Origin: an uncultured Dorea sp.
Lineage (GTDB): Bacteria; Bacillota; Clostridia; Lachnospirales; Lachnospiraceae
NCBI GenBank assembly: GCA_910578495.1
Contig: CAJTRE010000004.1
Location: 37,708-101,707, forward strand
DNA: 64,000 bases
Direction of reading: 5' to 3'
The position numbers were made by a program, and so were the translations under genes. The notes below the pieces were generated by a model. That model saw only the letters and a list, made by a program, of their open reading frames with translations, was not told the origin of the DNA and did not search any database. This document shows, one piece after another, positions 35,324 to 43,891 of this stretch; positions within the stretch are counted from its first letter, which is position 1, and each line of letters opens with the position of its first letter.

Positions 35324-36082
35324 ATGCCTTATTCAATTATGTTAGATGCGGGACATGGGGGAAGTGATCCAGGGGCAGTGTATCAAGGAAGAAAAGAAGC
35401 GGATGATACGCTGCGCCTGACGCTCGCAGTTGGAGAAATATTACAGAACAATGGACTTGATGTAGAATATACAAGGACGACTGATGTGTATGAGACGCCA
35501 TATCAGAAAGCAATGGAAGCAAATAATGCAGGGGTGGATTTCTTTGTGTCGATACACCGCAATTCATTTCCTACAGATAATCAAGTGTCCGGAGTGGAAT
35601 CGTTGGTATATGACTTGTCCGGAATTAAATACGAGATGGCACAAAATATCAATGCACAGTTGGAAACGGTTGGATTCGTTAATCTGGGTGTGAAAGCGAG
35701 ACCGAATCTGGTGGTGTTAAAGCGGACAAAGATGCCTGCGGTACTGGTGGAAGCGGGATTCATTAATTCAGAAGTAGACAATCATATTTTTGATACTAAT
35801 TTTGACGCTATTGCTCAAGCAATTGCAGATGGAATATTAGAGACTTTGAACATGGGAGAGTCCGGGCTTCCATACTATAGAGTGCAGGTGGCCTTGTTTA
35901 GAAACTGGAACTATGCACAGCGGATGTTGGAAGAATTACTGGCGCAAGGATTTCCGGCATTTATAGATGATTCCGGTCCATTTATCAGTGTGCAGGTCGG
36001 AGGATATGATAATCTGAACGATGCGGCCCAGATGGAACGAAGACTCCGGCAGGCAGGATATGATACATTGATTGTGAGCTAG
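35324..36082 (+). CDS. N-acetylmuramoyl-L-alanine amidase with SPOR domain (CwlC-like)
   Basis: A 252-residue amidase that cuts the bond between muramic acid and the stem peptide of peptidoglycan. The Amidase_3 domain (about 1-175) has zinc ligands in LDAGHGGSDPG (His about 11), Glu of RKEADD (about 25) and VSIHRN (His about 76), with a catalytic Glu in VLVEAGF (about 143). A C-terminal SPOR-like domain (about 180-250) binds denuded glycan. There is no signal peptide, as in Bacillus CwlC, which lyses the mother cell. Start ATG 35324 follows AAGGGAG. Confidence 0.9.
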   Translation: MPYSIMLDAGHGGSDPGAVYQGRKEADDTLRLTLAVGEILQNNGLDVEYTRTTDVYETPYQKAMEANNAGVDFFVSIHRNSFPTDNQVSGVESLVYDLSGIKYEMAQNINAQLETVGFVNLGVKARPNLVVLKRTKMPAVLVEAGFINSEVDNHIFDTNFDAIAQAIADGILETLNMGESGLPYYRVQVALFRNWNYAQRMLEELLAQGFPAFIDDSGPFISVQVGGYDNLNDAAQMERRLRQAGYDTLIVS

Positions 36083-36112
36083 GGCAGGTGAATGCATCTT
36101 GAAACAAGTTTA

Positions 36113-36135
36113 AAGGGAGGACTTTGTCCTCCCTT
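36113..36135 (+). terminator. Convergent terminator hairpin
   Basis: Perfect 9-bp stem AAGGGAGGA/TCCTCCCTT with a 5-base loop between the amidase and the convergent CorC-like gene; it may serve both directions. Confidence 0.65.
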
Positions 36136-36142
36136 GCAAACG

Positions 36143-37423
36143 TTATTCTTCGGATTTTTCGTCTTCTTCTGGCGGCTCCGGCAGATATGCGTGTACACTT
36201 TCGATACGGTTTTTGTCTAGCTTCTCAACAACTAGACGAATCCCGTCCTCGGTAGTGACGGAATCGCCTTCTTCCGGTAGACGATCAAGATGTTCAATGA
36301 TAAATCCGCCAAGGGAATCGTAATCTTCAGATTCTAAAGTCAGATTCAGACGATCGTTCAAGTCGTCCAGATTCGTGGAGCCTTCAATAATATATTCTCT
36401 TTCGCCAATTTCTTTGACGAAATCTTCTTCGTTATCGTCATATTCATCGTGGATTTCTCCAACGATTTCTTCCAGAATATCCTCCAATGTGATAAGTCCG
36501 GCAGTTTCACCGTATTCGTCCAATACGATGGCAATGTTAAAAGAAGCGTCTCTCATCTCCACAAGAAGTTCGGAGATATTTTTGTATTCATAGGTAAAAT
36601 AAGCTTCCCTCAAAATATCGCGGACACGGAACTCTTTCTGGTTGTTAAATAACAACAAATCTTTCATGTTGATTGTTCCGATGACATTGTCGGTTGTTTC
36701 TTCAAAAACAGGAAGCCGCGTGAACTTATCCTCTCTAAAGATTTCAATAAGCTCCTCGTAAGTGGATTCCACATCTGCAAACGTTACATGAACGCGTGGA
36801 ACCATGACGTCTTTGGCTTTTGCGTCGCCTAAGTCAAACACGTTATATATCATTTCTTTTTCATCAGATTCAATGACGCCGTCTTCGTGGCTGACATCCA
36901 CGATCGTACGAAGTTCGGTTTCAGTCATAGCCTGGTTTTTGGCATTCGGATCTATCCGGAGAAGAAACAGTACACCTGTGGATAATCCGTTGATAATAAA
37001 AATGACAGGCGTCATGATTTTCATAAACAGGCTGATGATTGGCGCATAGATAAGAGCCATCTTTTCAGAATGAATGGTGGCTGTTGTCTTAGGTGTTATC
37101 TCACCGAATAAAAGAATGGCTATCGTCAGTGCAGCATTGGCTATTGCGACCATAGAACCACCAAAGCTGTATGCAAGGCTGGTTGTCAGGGAAGCGGCTG
37201 ATAAGTTGACGATATTGTTTCCGATTAAGATAGCGCTTAACATTTTACCGGAATCATCTGTAATTTTTAAAACAGTTTTTGCGCGCTTGCTGCCATCGTC
37301 GGCAAGACTGCGCATACGGATTCTGTTTACCGTAGTCAAAGCTGTTTCTGCTGATGAAAAGAAAGCAGAAAGCAATAATAAAATAATAAGAATTATTAGC
37401 TGCGAGACGTCACTCGAGTCCAA
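36143..37423 (-). CDS. HlyC/CorC (CNNM) family membrane protein with CBS domains
   Basis: A 426-residue protein: N-terminal DUF21 membrane domain with about four helices (1-190), a CBS pair (about 205-330) and a C-terminal CorC_HlyC domain (about 345-420). Family members are linked to magnesium, and sometimes cobalt, export. The hemolysin name is historical. The C-terminus is strongly acidic. It is transcribed towards the amidase gene and away from murB. Confidence 0.92.
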   Translation of the reverse strand: MDSSDVSQLIILIILLLLSAFFSSAETALTTVNRIRMRSLADDGSKRAKTVLKITDDSGKMLSAILIGNNIVNLSAASLTTSLAYSFGGSMVAIANAALTIAILLFGEITPKTTATIHSEKMALIYAPIISLFMKIMTPVIFIINGLSTGVLFLLRIDPNAKNQAMTETELRTIVDVSHEDGVIESDEKEMIYNVFDLGDAKAKDVMVPRVHVTFADVESTYEELIEIFREDKFTRLPVFEETTDNVIGTINMKDLLLFNNQKEFRVRDILREAYFTYEYKNISELLVEMRDASFNIAIVLDEYGETAGLITLEDILEEIVGEIHDEYDDNEEDFVKEIGEREYIIEGSTNLDDLNDRLNLTLESEDYDSLGGFIIEHLDRLPEEGDSVTTEDGIRLVVEKLDKNRIESVHAYLPEPPEEDEKSEE

Positions 37424-37572
37424 TTATAAATCACTCCTTTTTCCGTATCTATTTTCAATATAGATACTAAAATGTTAATATAGTTATACGTAACTAATAT
37501 AACGCATTTTGGTTTGTTTTGCAAGTGTACGTTGAATTTGGGGAATATTTATTGTATGATGTGTAAGGAACC

Positions 37573-37606
37573 TTGTGTATTGTATCTGTGGTATTTTATA
37601 AAATAC
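37573..37606 (+). promoter_or_regulatory. murB-operon promoter overlapped by a 16-base palindrome
   Basis: TTGTGT (37573-37578) and TATAAA (37597-37602) are 18 bases apart. The perfect palindrome GTATTTTATAAAATAC (37591-37606) covers the -10 box and could be a repressor site. The start of murB is about 50 bases downstream. Confidence 0.45.
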
Positions 37607-37656
37607 ATGATACTGTACATCGGATGTCTGAACAGGTAAGGAGAATTTGAAAAAAT

Positions 37657-38568
37657 ATGAATCAAAAATTTTATGATGAATTATTAAAGGTGTTACCGGC
37701 AGAGCAGGTGAAAGTACAAGAACCGATGAAAAGCCATATTACATTTCGTGTGGGCGGTCCGGCAGACTTTTTTATCATGCCGAAGACAAAGGTGGAATTA
37801 AAGGCAGTTATTTCCTGCTGTAAAGAACAGGAGATGCCTTATTATATAATAGGAAATGGAAGCAATCTGTTAGTGTCTGATGAGGGATACAGAGGTGTTG
37901 TTATACAGATCTTTAAGTATATGAATGAGATCGTCTGTGATGGAAACAGTATCAGAGCGCAGGCAGGAGCGTTATTGTCGGCTGTTGCCGGTAAGGCGCT
38001 GGAAGAAGGACTTTCCGGGTTCGAGTTTGCGGCTGGAATCCCGGGAACGCTTGGCGGAGCGTGCGTGATGAATGCGGGAGCATATGGCGGCGAGATGAAA
38101 GACGTGTTGAAAGAAGTGACTGTATTGACGGAAGATGGAGAGTTTAAGAAGCTAAAAGATTATGAACTTGAACTTGGATACAGAACAAGTGTGATTGCGA
38201 AGAGGAATTATATTGTTCTGGATGCAGAGATAGAGCTTCATCCGGGAGATAAGGCGGCGATTAAAGAGCGTATGGATGAACTGAAAGAACGCAGAATTAC
38301 CAAGCAACCGTTGGAATATCCGAGCGCCGGAAGTACATTTAAAAGACCGGAAGGATATTTTGCCGGGAAATTAATCGAAGATACAGGACTACGCGGCTTC
38401 CAAGTCGGCGGCGCGCAGGTTTCTGAGAAACACTGTGGATTTGTTATTAATAGGGAGAATGCTGCGGCGTCAGATATTGCAGAGCTTATGAAACAAGTGG
38501 CAGAGAAAGTAGAGAATAAATTTGGAGTTACATTAGAAGCGGAAGTAAAGAGACTGGGAGAATTCTAA
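37657..38568 (+). CDS. murB: UDP-N-acetylenolpyruvoylglucosamine reductase
   Basis: A 303-residue type II MurB, which uses FAD and NADPH to make UDP-MurNAc for peptidoglycan. The FAD-binding part shows YYIIGNGSNLLVSDEGYRG (about 67-85) and AGIPGTLGGACVMNAGAYGG (about 127-146). The catalytic PSAGSTFKRP (about 225) and a terminal LEAEVKRLG are present. It opens the murB-rapZ-whiA-Crh-like run; rapZ starts 2 bases after its stop. Confidence 0.96.
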   Translation: MNQKFYDELLKVLPAEQVKVQEPMKSHITFRVGGPADFFIMPKTKVELKAVISCCKEQEMPYYIIGNGSNLLVSDEGYRGVVIQIFKYMNEIVCDGNSIRAQAGALLSAVAGKALEEGLSGFEFAAGIPGTLGGACVMNAGAYGGEMKDVLKEVTVLTEDGEFKKLKDYELELGYRTSVIAKRNYIVLDAEIELHPGDKAAIKERMDELKERRITKQPLEYPSAGSTFKRPEGYFAGKLIEDTGLRGFQVGGAQVSEKHCGFVINRENAAASDIAELMKQVAEKVENKFGVTLEAEVKRLGEF

Positions 38569-38569
38569 G

Positions 38570-39451
38570 ATGAGATTTGTGATTGTGACAGGAATGTCGG
38601 GAGCGGGAAAGACAACAGCGCTTAAAATGTTAGAGGATATGGGGTATTTTTGTGTAGATAATCTGCCTGTGCCGTTGATTCCTATACTGGCAGATTCTGT
38701 TCATACGCCGGGGACGGAGATGAATAAACTGGCTCTTGGTGTAGACATTAGAAGCGGACAGAGCTTTGAAGCTCTTGAAAAGGTGCTGGAGGGATTGGAT
38801 GAGCAAGAGACTGAATATGAGATTTTGTTTCTGGAATCCAGTGACAGCGTACTTGTAAAGCGGTATAAAGAGACGAGAAGATTCCATCCGTTGTCGGGAA
38901 ACAGCGAGCGTGTGGATAAGGGTATCGAAAAAGAGAGAGAAGAACTTAAATTTCTAAAGAAAAAAGCGGACTACCTTCTTGATACCAGTCATATGCTTAC
39001 AAGAGAACTGAAGAAAGAGCTAAATAAAATATTTGTAGAAAATAAAGAATATAAAAACCTCTATATTACCGTATTATCTTTTGGTTTCAAATACGGAATA
39101 CCAAGCGATGCAGATTTGGTTTTTGACGTGCGTTTTCTTCCGAACCCTTACTATATAGAAGAACTTCGTTCAAAAAGCGGCAATGATAAAGAAGTAAGAG
39201 ACTATGTTATGGCCAATGAAAAGGCCGGAGAGTTTTTGGAAAAATTATGCGATATGGTACAGTTTCTGCTTCCCAATTATATTACTGAAGGGAAGACGCA
39301 GCTTGTGATTGCTGTAGGATGTACCGGAGGAAAGCATCGGTCAGTTACGCTTGCCAATGCATTGTATAATCGGCTGGAAGGTGCGGAAAATTATGGTATC
39401 CGGATTGAACACCGGGATATAGAAAAGGATGCGGTCACAAAAGCAAAATAG
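38570..39451 (+). CDS. rapZ: RapZ/YvcJ nucleotide-binding protein
   Basis: A 293-residue P-loop protein with Walker A GMSGAGKTT (about 8-16) and the C-terminal GCTGGKHRSV (about 248-257). In enterobacteria RapZ is an RNase adaptor controlling amino-sugar synthesis; in Bacillus the YvcJ form hydrolyses GTP and affects competence. It lies 2 bases after murB and 9 before whiA. The gluconeogenesis factor gene yvcK, which usually stands between rapZ and whiA in Firmicutes, is absent here. Confidence 0.95.
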   Translation: MRFVIVTGMSGAGKTTALKMLEDMGYFCVDNLPVPLIPILADSVHTPGTEMNKLALGVDIRSGQSFEALEKVLEGLDEQETEYEILFLESSDSVLVKRYKETRRFHPLSGNSERVDKGIEKEREELKFLKKKADYLLDTSHMLTRELKKELNKIFVENKEYKNLYITVLSFGFKYGIPSDADLVFDVRFLPNPYYIEELRSKSGNDKEVRDYVMANEKAGEFLEKLCDMVQFLLPNYITEGKTQLVIAVGCTGGKHRSVTLANALYNRLEGAENYGIRIEHRDIEKDAVTKAK

Positions 39452-39460
39452 GGGTGCAAT

Positions 39461-40342
39461 ATGTCGTTTTCGGGTGAAATAAAGCGGGAATTATATGAAC
39501 ATTATGCGAGAGCAAGACACTGTAATCTGGCAGAACTTGCAGGGATTGCTCATATGTGTGGGCAGTTTGCTGAGGACAGCCGGGGGACTTGCACAATGCA
39601 ATTGAGTACGGAAAATTTTTCGGTTGCAAGAAAATGCTTTACATTAATGACAAAAACGTTTAATATAAATACGAATATCATAATTCGTAAAAATTCAGCG
39701 AAAAATAGCTGGAACTATACCCTGTTGTTTAAGGGACAGGAGCTTTTGGCGGTGAAGAACGCCATTGTGCAGGCGGTATGCTGCAGAAGAGCCTATATAA
39801 GAGGTGCGTTTATTGCAGCGGGTTCTGTGAGCGATCCGCGGAAATCGTATCATTTTGAGATTGTATGCGATTTGCAGGAAAAAGCAGAATATTTGAGAGA
39901 TATCGTCAATAGTTTTGAAATGGGAGCCAAGATTGTACAACGTAAGAAAACGTTCGTTGTGTATTTGAAAGAGGGAGCCCAGATTGTAGATATGCTCAAT
40001 GTGATGGAAGCTCACGTATCTTTGATGGAACTGGAGAATGTAAGAATCGTCAAAGAAATGCGCAATGCGGTGAACCGGAAAGTCAATTGTGAGACAGCTA
40101 ATATCAACAAGACTGTGTCTGCTGCTGTACGGCAGATCGAAGATATTACTTATATCCAAGACAAGGTTGGGTTTGAAAAATTGCCGGATAGTTTAAAAGA
40201 CGTTGCCCTTACACGTCTTGCTTATCCGGATGTTGCGCTGAAAGAACTGGGAGGTCTTCTGGAACATCCGATAGGAAAATCAGGAGTTAATCACAGACTG
40301 CGAAAATTAAGTGAAATAGCAGAGAAGTTAAGGGAAGAGTAA
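39461..40342 (+). CDS. whiA: WhiA, DNA-binding protein of cell division/sporulation
   Basis: A 293-residue WhiA: an N-terminal LAGLIDADG-like domain (about 80-180, with RRAYIRGAFIAAGSVSDP) and a C-terminal helix-turn-helix (about 215-290, with LGGLLEHPIGKSGVNHRLRKL). It influences division and chromosome segregation in Bacillus and sporulation in Streptomyces. It is read with rapZ and the HPr-like gene, the usual context. Confidence 0.95.
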   Translation: MSFSGEIKRELYEHYARARHCNLAELAGIAHMCGQFAEDSRGTCTMQLSTENFSVARKCFTLMTKTFNINTNIIIRKNSAKNSWNYTLLFKGQELLAVKNAIVQAVCCRRAYIRGAFIAAGSVSDPRKSYHFEIVCDLQEKAEYLRDIVNSFEMGAKIVQRKKTFVVYLKEGAQIVDMLNVMEAHVSLMELENVRIVKEMRNAVNRKVNCETANINKTVSAAVRQIEDITYIQDKVGFEKLPDSLKDVALTRLAYPDVALKELGGLLEHPIGKSGVNHRLRKLSEIAEKLREE

Positions 40343-40356
40343 GGAGGATGTATGTT

Positions 40357-40614
40357 ATGGTAAAAAGGCCTGTTACGATTCGAACCAGCATGGATATGGA
40401 AAACCGTCCAATTGCACACCTTGTACAGGAAGCCAGCCAGTACAAAAGCAGGGTGTATATTGAGATGGAGGATAAGAAAATTAATGCTAAGAGCATTATG
40501 GGTATGATGAGCCTTAATTTGTCTGAGGGCACAAATCTTACAGTAGTGACAGAAGGAGAAGATGAGAAGACAGCGGCAGATGGTGTTGAGACATTTTTAG
40601 TAACTAGTGAATAG
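40357..40614 (+). CDS. HPr-like protein without the catalytic His (Crh-like)
   Basis: An 85-residue HPr fold. The active-site GLHARPA of HPr reads DMENRPIA here, so the phosphorylatable His is replaced (by Glu in a simple alignment), as it is by Gln in Bacillus Crh. The regulatory Ser region is kept (INAKSIMGMMSL, Ser about 45), so phosphorylation by HPr kinase and a part in carbon catabolite control are possible, while phosphotransfer to sugars is not. Position after whiA matches crh in Bacillus. Start ATG 40357 is 9 bases after GGAGG. Confidence 0.85.
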   Translation: MVKRPVTIRTSMDMENRPIAHLVQEASQYKSRVYIEMEDKKINAKSIMGMMSLNLSEGTNLTVVTEGEDEKTAADGVETFLVTSE

Positions 40615-40682
40615 AATTTCATGCCTACAGTTTGGTGCATATAATTTTATACATATAATACGGAAAAGTATGAGAAAATATT

Positions 40683-40709
40683 AAGAGGGCATATCTCATG
40701 CCCTCTTTC
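40683..40709 (+). terminator. Terminator of the murB-rapZ-whiA run
   Basis: Perfect 10-bp stem AAGAGGGCAT/ATGCCCTCTT with a 5-base loop, followed by TCTGTT. Confidence 0.8.
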
Positions 40710-40738
40710 TGTTATAGAAGTTATTGGAGGAAAAGATT

Positions 40739-41692
40739 GTGAAAAGATTATTATTTATCTATAATCCTCATGCTGGAAAAGGACTGTTAAAATCCAAAGT
40801 TTCGGATATTGTGGATATGTTTGTGAAAGCAGGATATGAAGTGGTAATCTATCCAACACAAGCCTATAAGGACGCTTATCGAAAAGTTCAGCAATATGAT
40901 GCAAAGGAATATGATCTTGTGGTATGCGGTGGTGGTGATGGAACACTGGATGAAGTAGTGACCGGCATGATGCAGCGAGAAGAGAGAGATCCTATTGGTT
41001 ATATTCCTACAGGTACAGTTAATGATTTTGCCAACAGTCTTCATATTCCACGAGATATTATGAATGCGGCGGACAATGTAGTAAACGGTACATTGTTTTC
41101 TTGTGATGTGGGAAGATTTAATGAAGATGTGTTTGTGTATATTGCTGCCTTTGGAGTATTTACAGATGTGGCGTACCAGACGAATCAGCAGATGAAAAAT
41201 GTACTGGGGCATCTGGCATATCTGCTTGAGGGAACTAAGCGGTTGTTCAATGTGCCGTCTTACAGGATTAAAGTGACACATGATGGAGAAGTCATTGAAG
41301 ATGAGTTTATCCTTGGGATGGTGACAAACTCAAGGTCGGTCGGCGGGGTCCGCAATATGATTGGAAAAAATGTAGTGTTTGACGATGGACTTTTTGAAGT
41401 AACATTGATTAAGACGCCGAAAAATCCTATAGCTTTGCAGGAGATTATTGCGGCACTTCTTATTGAGCAGGTAGATACAAAGCATATGTATACATTTAAG
41501 ACAAAAGAGATTTACTTTGAGTCGCTGGTGGAAATCCCATGGACACTAGATGGAGAGTTTGGCGGCGAGCATGATGAAGTCTCTATTAGAAATGAACAGA
41601 AGAAGCTTCAGATTATGGTGTCGGAAGAGACAAAGGAGCGGTTGGCTGAGACAAAAGAAGAAACAAAAGATAAAAAATCAAAAAAACAATAA
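40739..41692 (+). CDS. Diacylglycerol/lipid kinase, YegS/BmrU family
   Basis: A 317-residue lipid kinase. The catalytic DAGK domain has FIYNPHAGKG at the start, CGGGDGTLDEV (about 62-72) and IPTGTVNDFA (about 87-96); the C-terminal beta-sandwich contains WTLDGEFGG. It phosphorylates diacylglycerol or a related lipid. The start is GTG 40739, 8 bases after GGAGG. The C-terminus is a Lys/Glu-rich tail. It lies between a terminator and the tRNA-Glu promoter, so it is probably transcribed alone. Confidence 0.9.
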   Translation: MKRLLFIYNPHAGKGLLKSKVSDIVDMFVKAGYEVVIYPTQAYKDAYRKVQQYDAKEYDLVVCGGGDGTLDEVVTGMMQREERDPIGYIPTGTVNDFANSLHIPRDIMNAADNVVNGTLFSCDVGRFNEDVFVYIAAFGVFTDVAYQTNQQMKNVLGHLAYLLEGTKRLFNVPSYRIKVTHDGEVIEDEFILGMVTNSRSVGGVRNMIGKNVVFDDGLFEVTLIKTPKNPIALQEIIAALLIEQVDTKHMYTFKTKEIYFESLVEIPWTLDGEFGGEHDEVSIRNEQKKLQIMVSEETKERLAETKEETKDKKSKKQ

Positions 41693-41709
41693 AAATGTAA
41701 AAAAAGTAC

Positions 41710-41738
41710 TTGCCTTTTTATAGTTTATTTGCTATACT
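41710..41738 (+). promoter_or_regulatory. Promoter of tRNA-Glu
   Basis: TTGCCT (41710-41715), 17 bases, TATACT (41733-41738), about 30 bases before the tRNA. Confidence 0.8.
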
Positions 41739-41769
41739 AGGTGAGTACGAAACGAGAAGTACAAAATCT

Positions 41770-41841
41770 GGCTCCCTGGTCAAGCGGTCAAGACGCTAGC
41801 CTCTCACGCTGGAATCAGGGGTTCGATTCCCCTGGGAGTCA
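41770..41841 (+). tRNA. tRNA-Glu (anticodon CTC)
   Basis: A complete 72-base cloverleaf: acceptor GGCTCCC/GGGAGTC with discriminator A, D arm, anticodon stem CTAGC/GCTGG with loop CTCTCAC giving anticodon CTC (reads GAG), and T arm AGGGG-TTCGATT-CCCCT. CCA is not encoded. It has its own promoter and terminator and is a single-gene unit. Confidence 0.95.
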
Positions 41842-41844
41842 CTG

Positions 41845-41873
41845 AAAACTCTGCTTAGTTGCAGAGTTTTTTG
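41845..41873 (+). terminator. Terminator of tRNA-Glu
   Basis: Stem AAAACTCTGC/GCAGAGTTTT with a 6-base loop and a T run, starting 4 bases after the tRNA. Confidence 0.9.
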
Positions 41874-41962
41874 TTGTTCATATTTCTTTTATGGGATAGG
41901 TGGTGGACTTCTTCTCGCAAATATGAGACAATCAGGTTGGGGAACGAATCCGAGATTAATCA

Positions 41963-42451
41963 ATGAACTATATATTTGAAATGTTATTCTTAATTCATTT
42001 GCTGATGATTGCAGAGAAGGACATCCATGAGAAGAAGATTCCCAATCGATATATTCTGTCTTTATGTCTGGTGGCGGCAGGATTTATAGCGGTCTGTCGG
42101 ACATCGGGTATTGCCGCCCATTTTCTCGGAGCGGTGTGCGTGAGTGCGGTGTTATTTTTAATTGCTCTTATTGTTCCGGGAGCATTTGGCATGGGAGATG
42201 TTAAGCTTATGGCGGCAGGAGGATGGTTTCTTGGTTGGAAACTTATTATACTTTCCGGGATTTTCGCATTTCTGATTAGTGGACTGTACATCATAGTTGT
42301 CTGGTTTTTGCAGGCGGTATGTAAGAAGGGTAAGACTATACACCGGCGGACAGAACTTGCTTTTGGTGTTTTTTTGTGCATCGGCATGGCTGTTAGTTTA
42401 TTGTGGGGAGAGCAGGTAATAAACTGTTATGTAAATTCTCCGTTTTATTAG
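41963..42451 (+). CDS. Prepilin peptidase (A24 family), short form
   Basis: A 162-residue membrane aspartyl peptidase with about five helices. The two catalytic Asp lie in AEKDIHEKKIPN (Asp 20) and FGMGDVKLMA (Asp 79). The N-terminal methylase-like zinc domain of PilD/ComC is missing, so it resembles archaeal-type or Flp/Tad CpaA peptidases. No pilin gene is in the window. The ribosome site is weak. Confidence 0.88.
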   Translation: MNYIFEMLFLIHLLMIAEKDIHEKKIPNRYILSLCLVAAGFIAVCRTSGIAAHFLGAVCVSAVLFLIALIVPGAFGMGDVKLMAAGGWFLGWKLIILSGIFAFLISGLYIIVVWFLQAVCKKGKTIHRRTELAFGVFLCIGMAVSLLWGEQVINCYVNSPFY

Positions 42452-42512
42452 ATTTGTGTTAGAATAACAGTTGTAGTAATCATATTCATAACAGAAGAAG
42501 GAGACGATAATA

Positions 42513-42863
42513 ATGATCTTATTTGTAGGATATTCAAAATGAACGACGGTACAAAAAGCCGGAAAATGGCTGAAAGAAAGAGGCGTGGAGTATCAGAGCC
42601 GCGATATTAAAGAGGAGAATCCAACAGCAGAGGAATTGAAGGAATGGCATAAGAAGAGTGGGTTGCCTCTCAAGAAGTTTTTCAATACCAGTGGAATGCT
42701 CTACAAAAGTATGCAGTTAAAGGATAAACTTCCAAATATGAGTGAAGAAGAACAGTATGAGCTTCTCTCTACAGATGGAATGCTTGTAAAACGTCCGGTA
42801 ATTGTGGGCGATGATTTTGTTTTGACGGGATTTCGTGAGAAGGAATGGGAAAAGGTGTTGTAA
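42513..42863 (+). CDS. ArsC/Spx-like thiol oxidoreductase, probable selenoprotein (in-frame TGA)
   Basis: The frame from ATG 42513 (GGAG 9 bases upstream) runs MILFVGYSK, TGA (42540-42542), TTVQKAGKWLKERGVEY and on to 42863, 116 codons. The TGA stands exactly where ArsC-family proteins have the catalytic Cys (YPKCSTCQKA), and the rest (RDIKEENPTAEEL, FNTSGMLYK, DGMLVKRPVIVG) is an intact ArsC-like protein. A stem AGCCG/TGGCT with a loop beginning in G (42557-42571) lies 14 bases after the TGA, a position suited to a bacterial SECIS. The usual second Cys is Val. The alternative is a pseudogene made by one Cys-to-stop change; ordinary gene finders would start it at GTG 42585 and lose the active site. 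Confidence 0.75.
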
Positions 42864-42893
42864 GACCTGAGTTTTGTTTCGAATGGTTTTTTC

Positions 42894-42922
42894 TTGTCTT
42901 TTTTAATAAATTGTTCTATAAT
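42894..42922 (+). promoter_or_regulatory. Promoter of fba
   Basis: TTGTCT (42894-42899), 17 bases, TATAAT (42917-42922), about 75 bases before the start codon. Confidence 0.75.
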
Positions 42923-43001
42923 GAAAAAAGTGATATTATTTTATGTTGGTGGAGCGTTAAAGCAGACGAAACCGACAGATAGAATTGGAGGAATATAAGT
43001 T

Positions 43002-43868
43002 ATGATGGTATCAGCAAAAGAGATGCTGCAGAAAGCAGTAGCAGGTCATTATGCAGTAGGTCAGTTTAACATTAACAACCTTGAGTGGACAAAAGCCATT
43101 CTTCAGGCAGCACAGGAGAGCAATTCTCCGGTTATCTTAGGTGTATCTGAGGGCGCTGGAAAGTACATGACAGGATTTAAGACAGTAGAAAACATGGTAG
43201 AGGCTATGGTGGAAGAGATGGGAATTACAGTCCCTGTTGCTACACACCTTGACCATGGCAGCTACGAAGGATGTATGAAATGTATTGACGCAGGATTTAC
43301 ATCTATCATGTTTGACGGCTCTAAATATCCAATCGAGGAGAACGTAGCTAAGACAAAAGAGCTCATTGCTATCTGTGAAGAGAAGGGAATGTCTCTTGAG
43401 GCTGAAGTTGGTTCCATCGGTGGAGAAGAAGACGGTGTTATCGGACAGGGTGAGTGCGCAGATCCTCAGGAGTGTAAGATGATTGCAGATCTTGGCGTAG
43501 ATATGCTTGCGGCAGGTATCGGTAACATTCATGGAAAATATCCTGAGAACTGGGCAGGACTTAGCTTTGAGACTCTTGATGCTATCCAGAAGCTGACAGG
43601 AGATATGCCGTTAGTCCTTCATGGTGGTACAGGTATTCCGGATGACATGATCAAGAAAGCAATTGACCTTGGTGTTGCTAAGATTAATGTTAATACAGAG
43701 TGTCAGCTTGTGTTTGCAGAAGCTACACGTAAATATATTGAGGCAGGAAAAGATCTGGAAGGAAAAGGATTCGATCCTCGTAAATTATTAAAACCAGGCT
43801 TTGAAGCTATTGTAGAAAAAGTAAAAGAGAAAATGGAACTGTTTGGTTCAGTTGGAAAAGCTGAGTAA
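43002..43868 (+). CDS. fba: Class II fructose-1,6-bisphosphate aldolase
   Basis: A 288-residue zinc-dependent aldolase of glycolysis and gluconeogenesis. Zinc ligands and active site appear in VATHLDHGS (about 78-86), AGIGNIHGKYP (about 171-181) and VLHGGTGIPDD (about 206-216). The enzyme is the short form typical of Firmicutes. GGAGG stands 9 bases before the first ATG. The common, even codon use suggests high expression. Single gene with its own promoter and terminator. Confidence 0.95.
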   Translation: MMVSAKEMLQKAVAGHYAVGQFNINNLEWTKAILQAAQESNSPVILGVSEGAGKYMTGFKTVENMVEAMVEEMGITVPVATHLDHGSYEGCMKCIDAGFTSIMFDGSKYPIEENVAKTKELIAICEEKGMSLEAEVGSIGGEEDGVIGQGECADPQECKMIADLGVDMLAAGIGNIHGKYPENWAGLSFETLDAIQKLTGDMPLVLHGGTGIPDDMIKKAIDLGVAKINVNTECQLVFAEATRKYIEAGKDLEGKGFDPRKLLKPGFEAIVEKVKEKMELFGSVGKAE

Positions 43869-43891
43869 TCTGACAGGTAACGAATAAAGAT

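Noticed and set aside
42585..42863. GTG 42585 as the true start of the ArsC-like gene
   Set aside because: It would remove the first strand and the active site; the frame continues upstream through TGA to an ATG with a good ribosome site.
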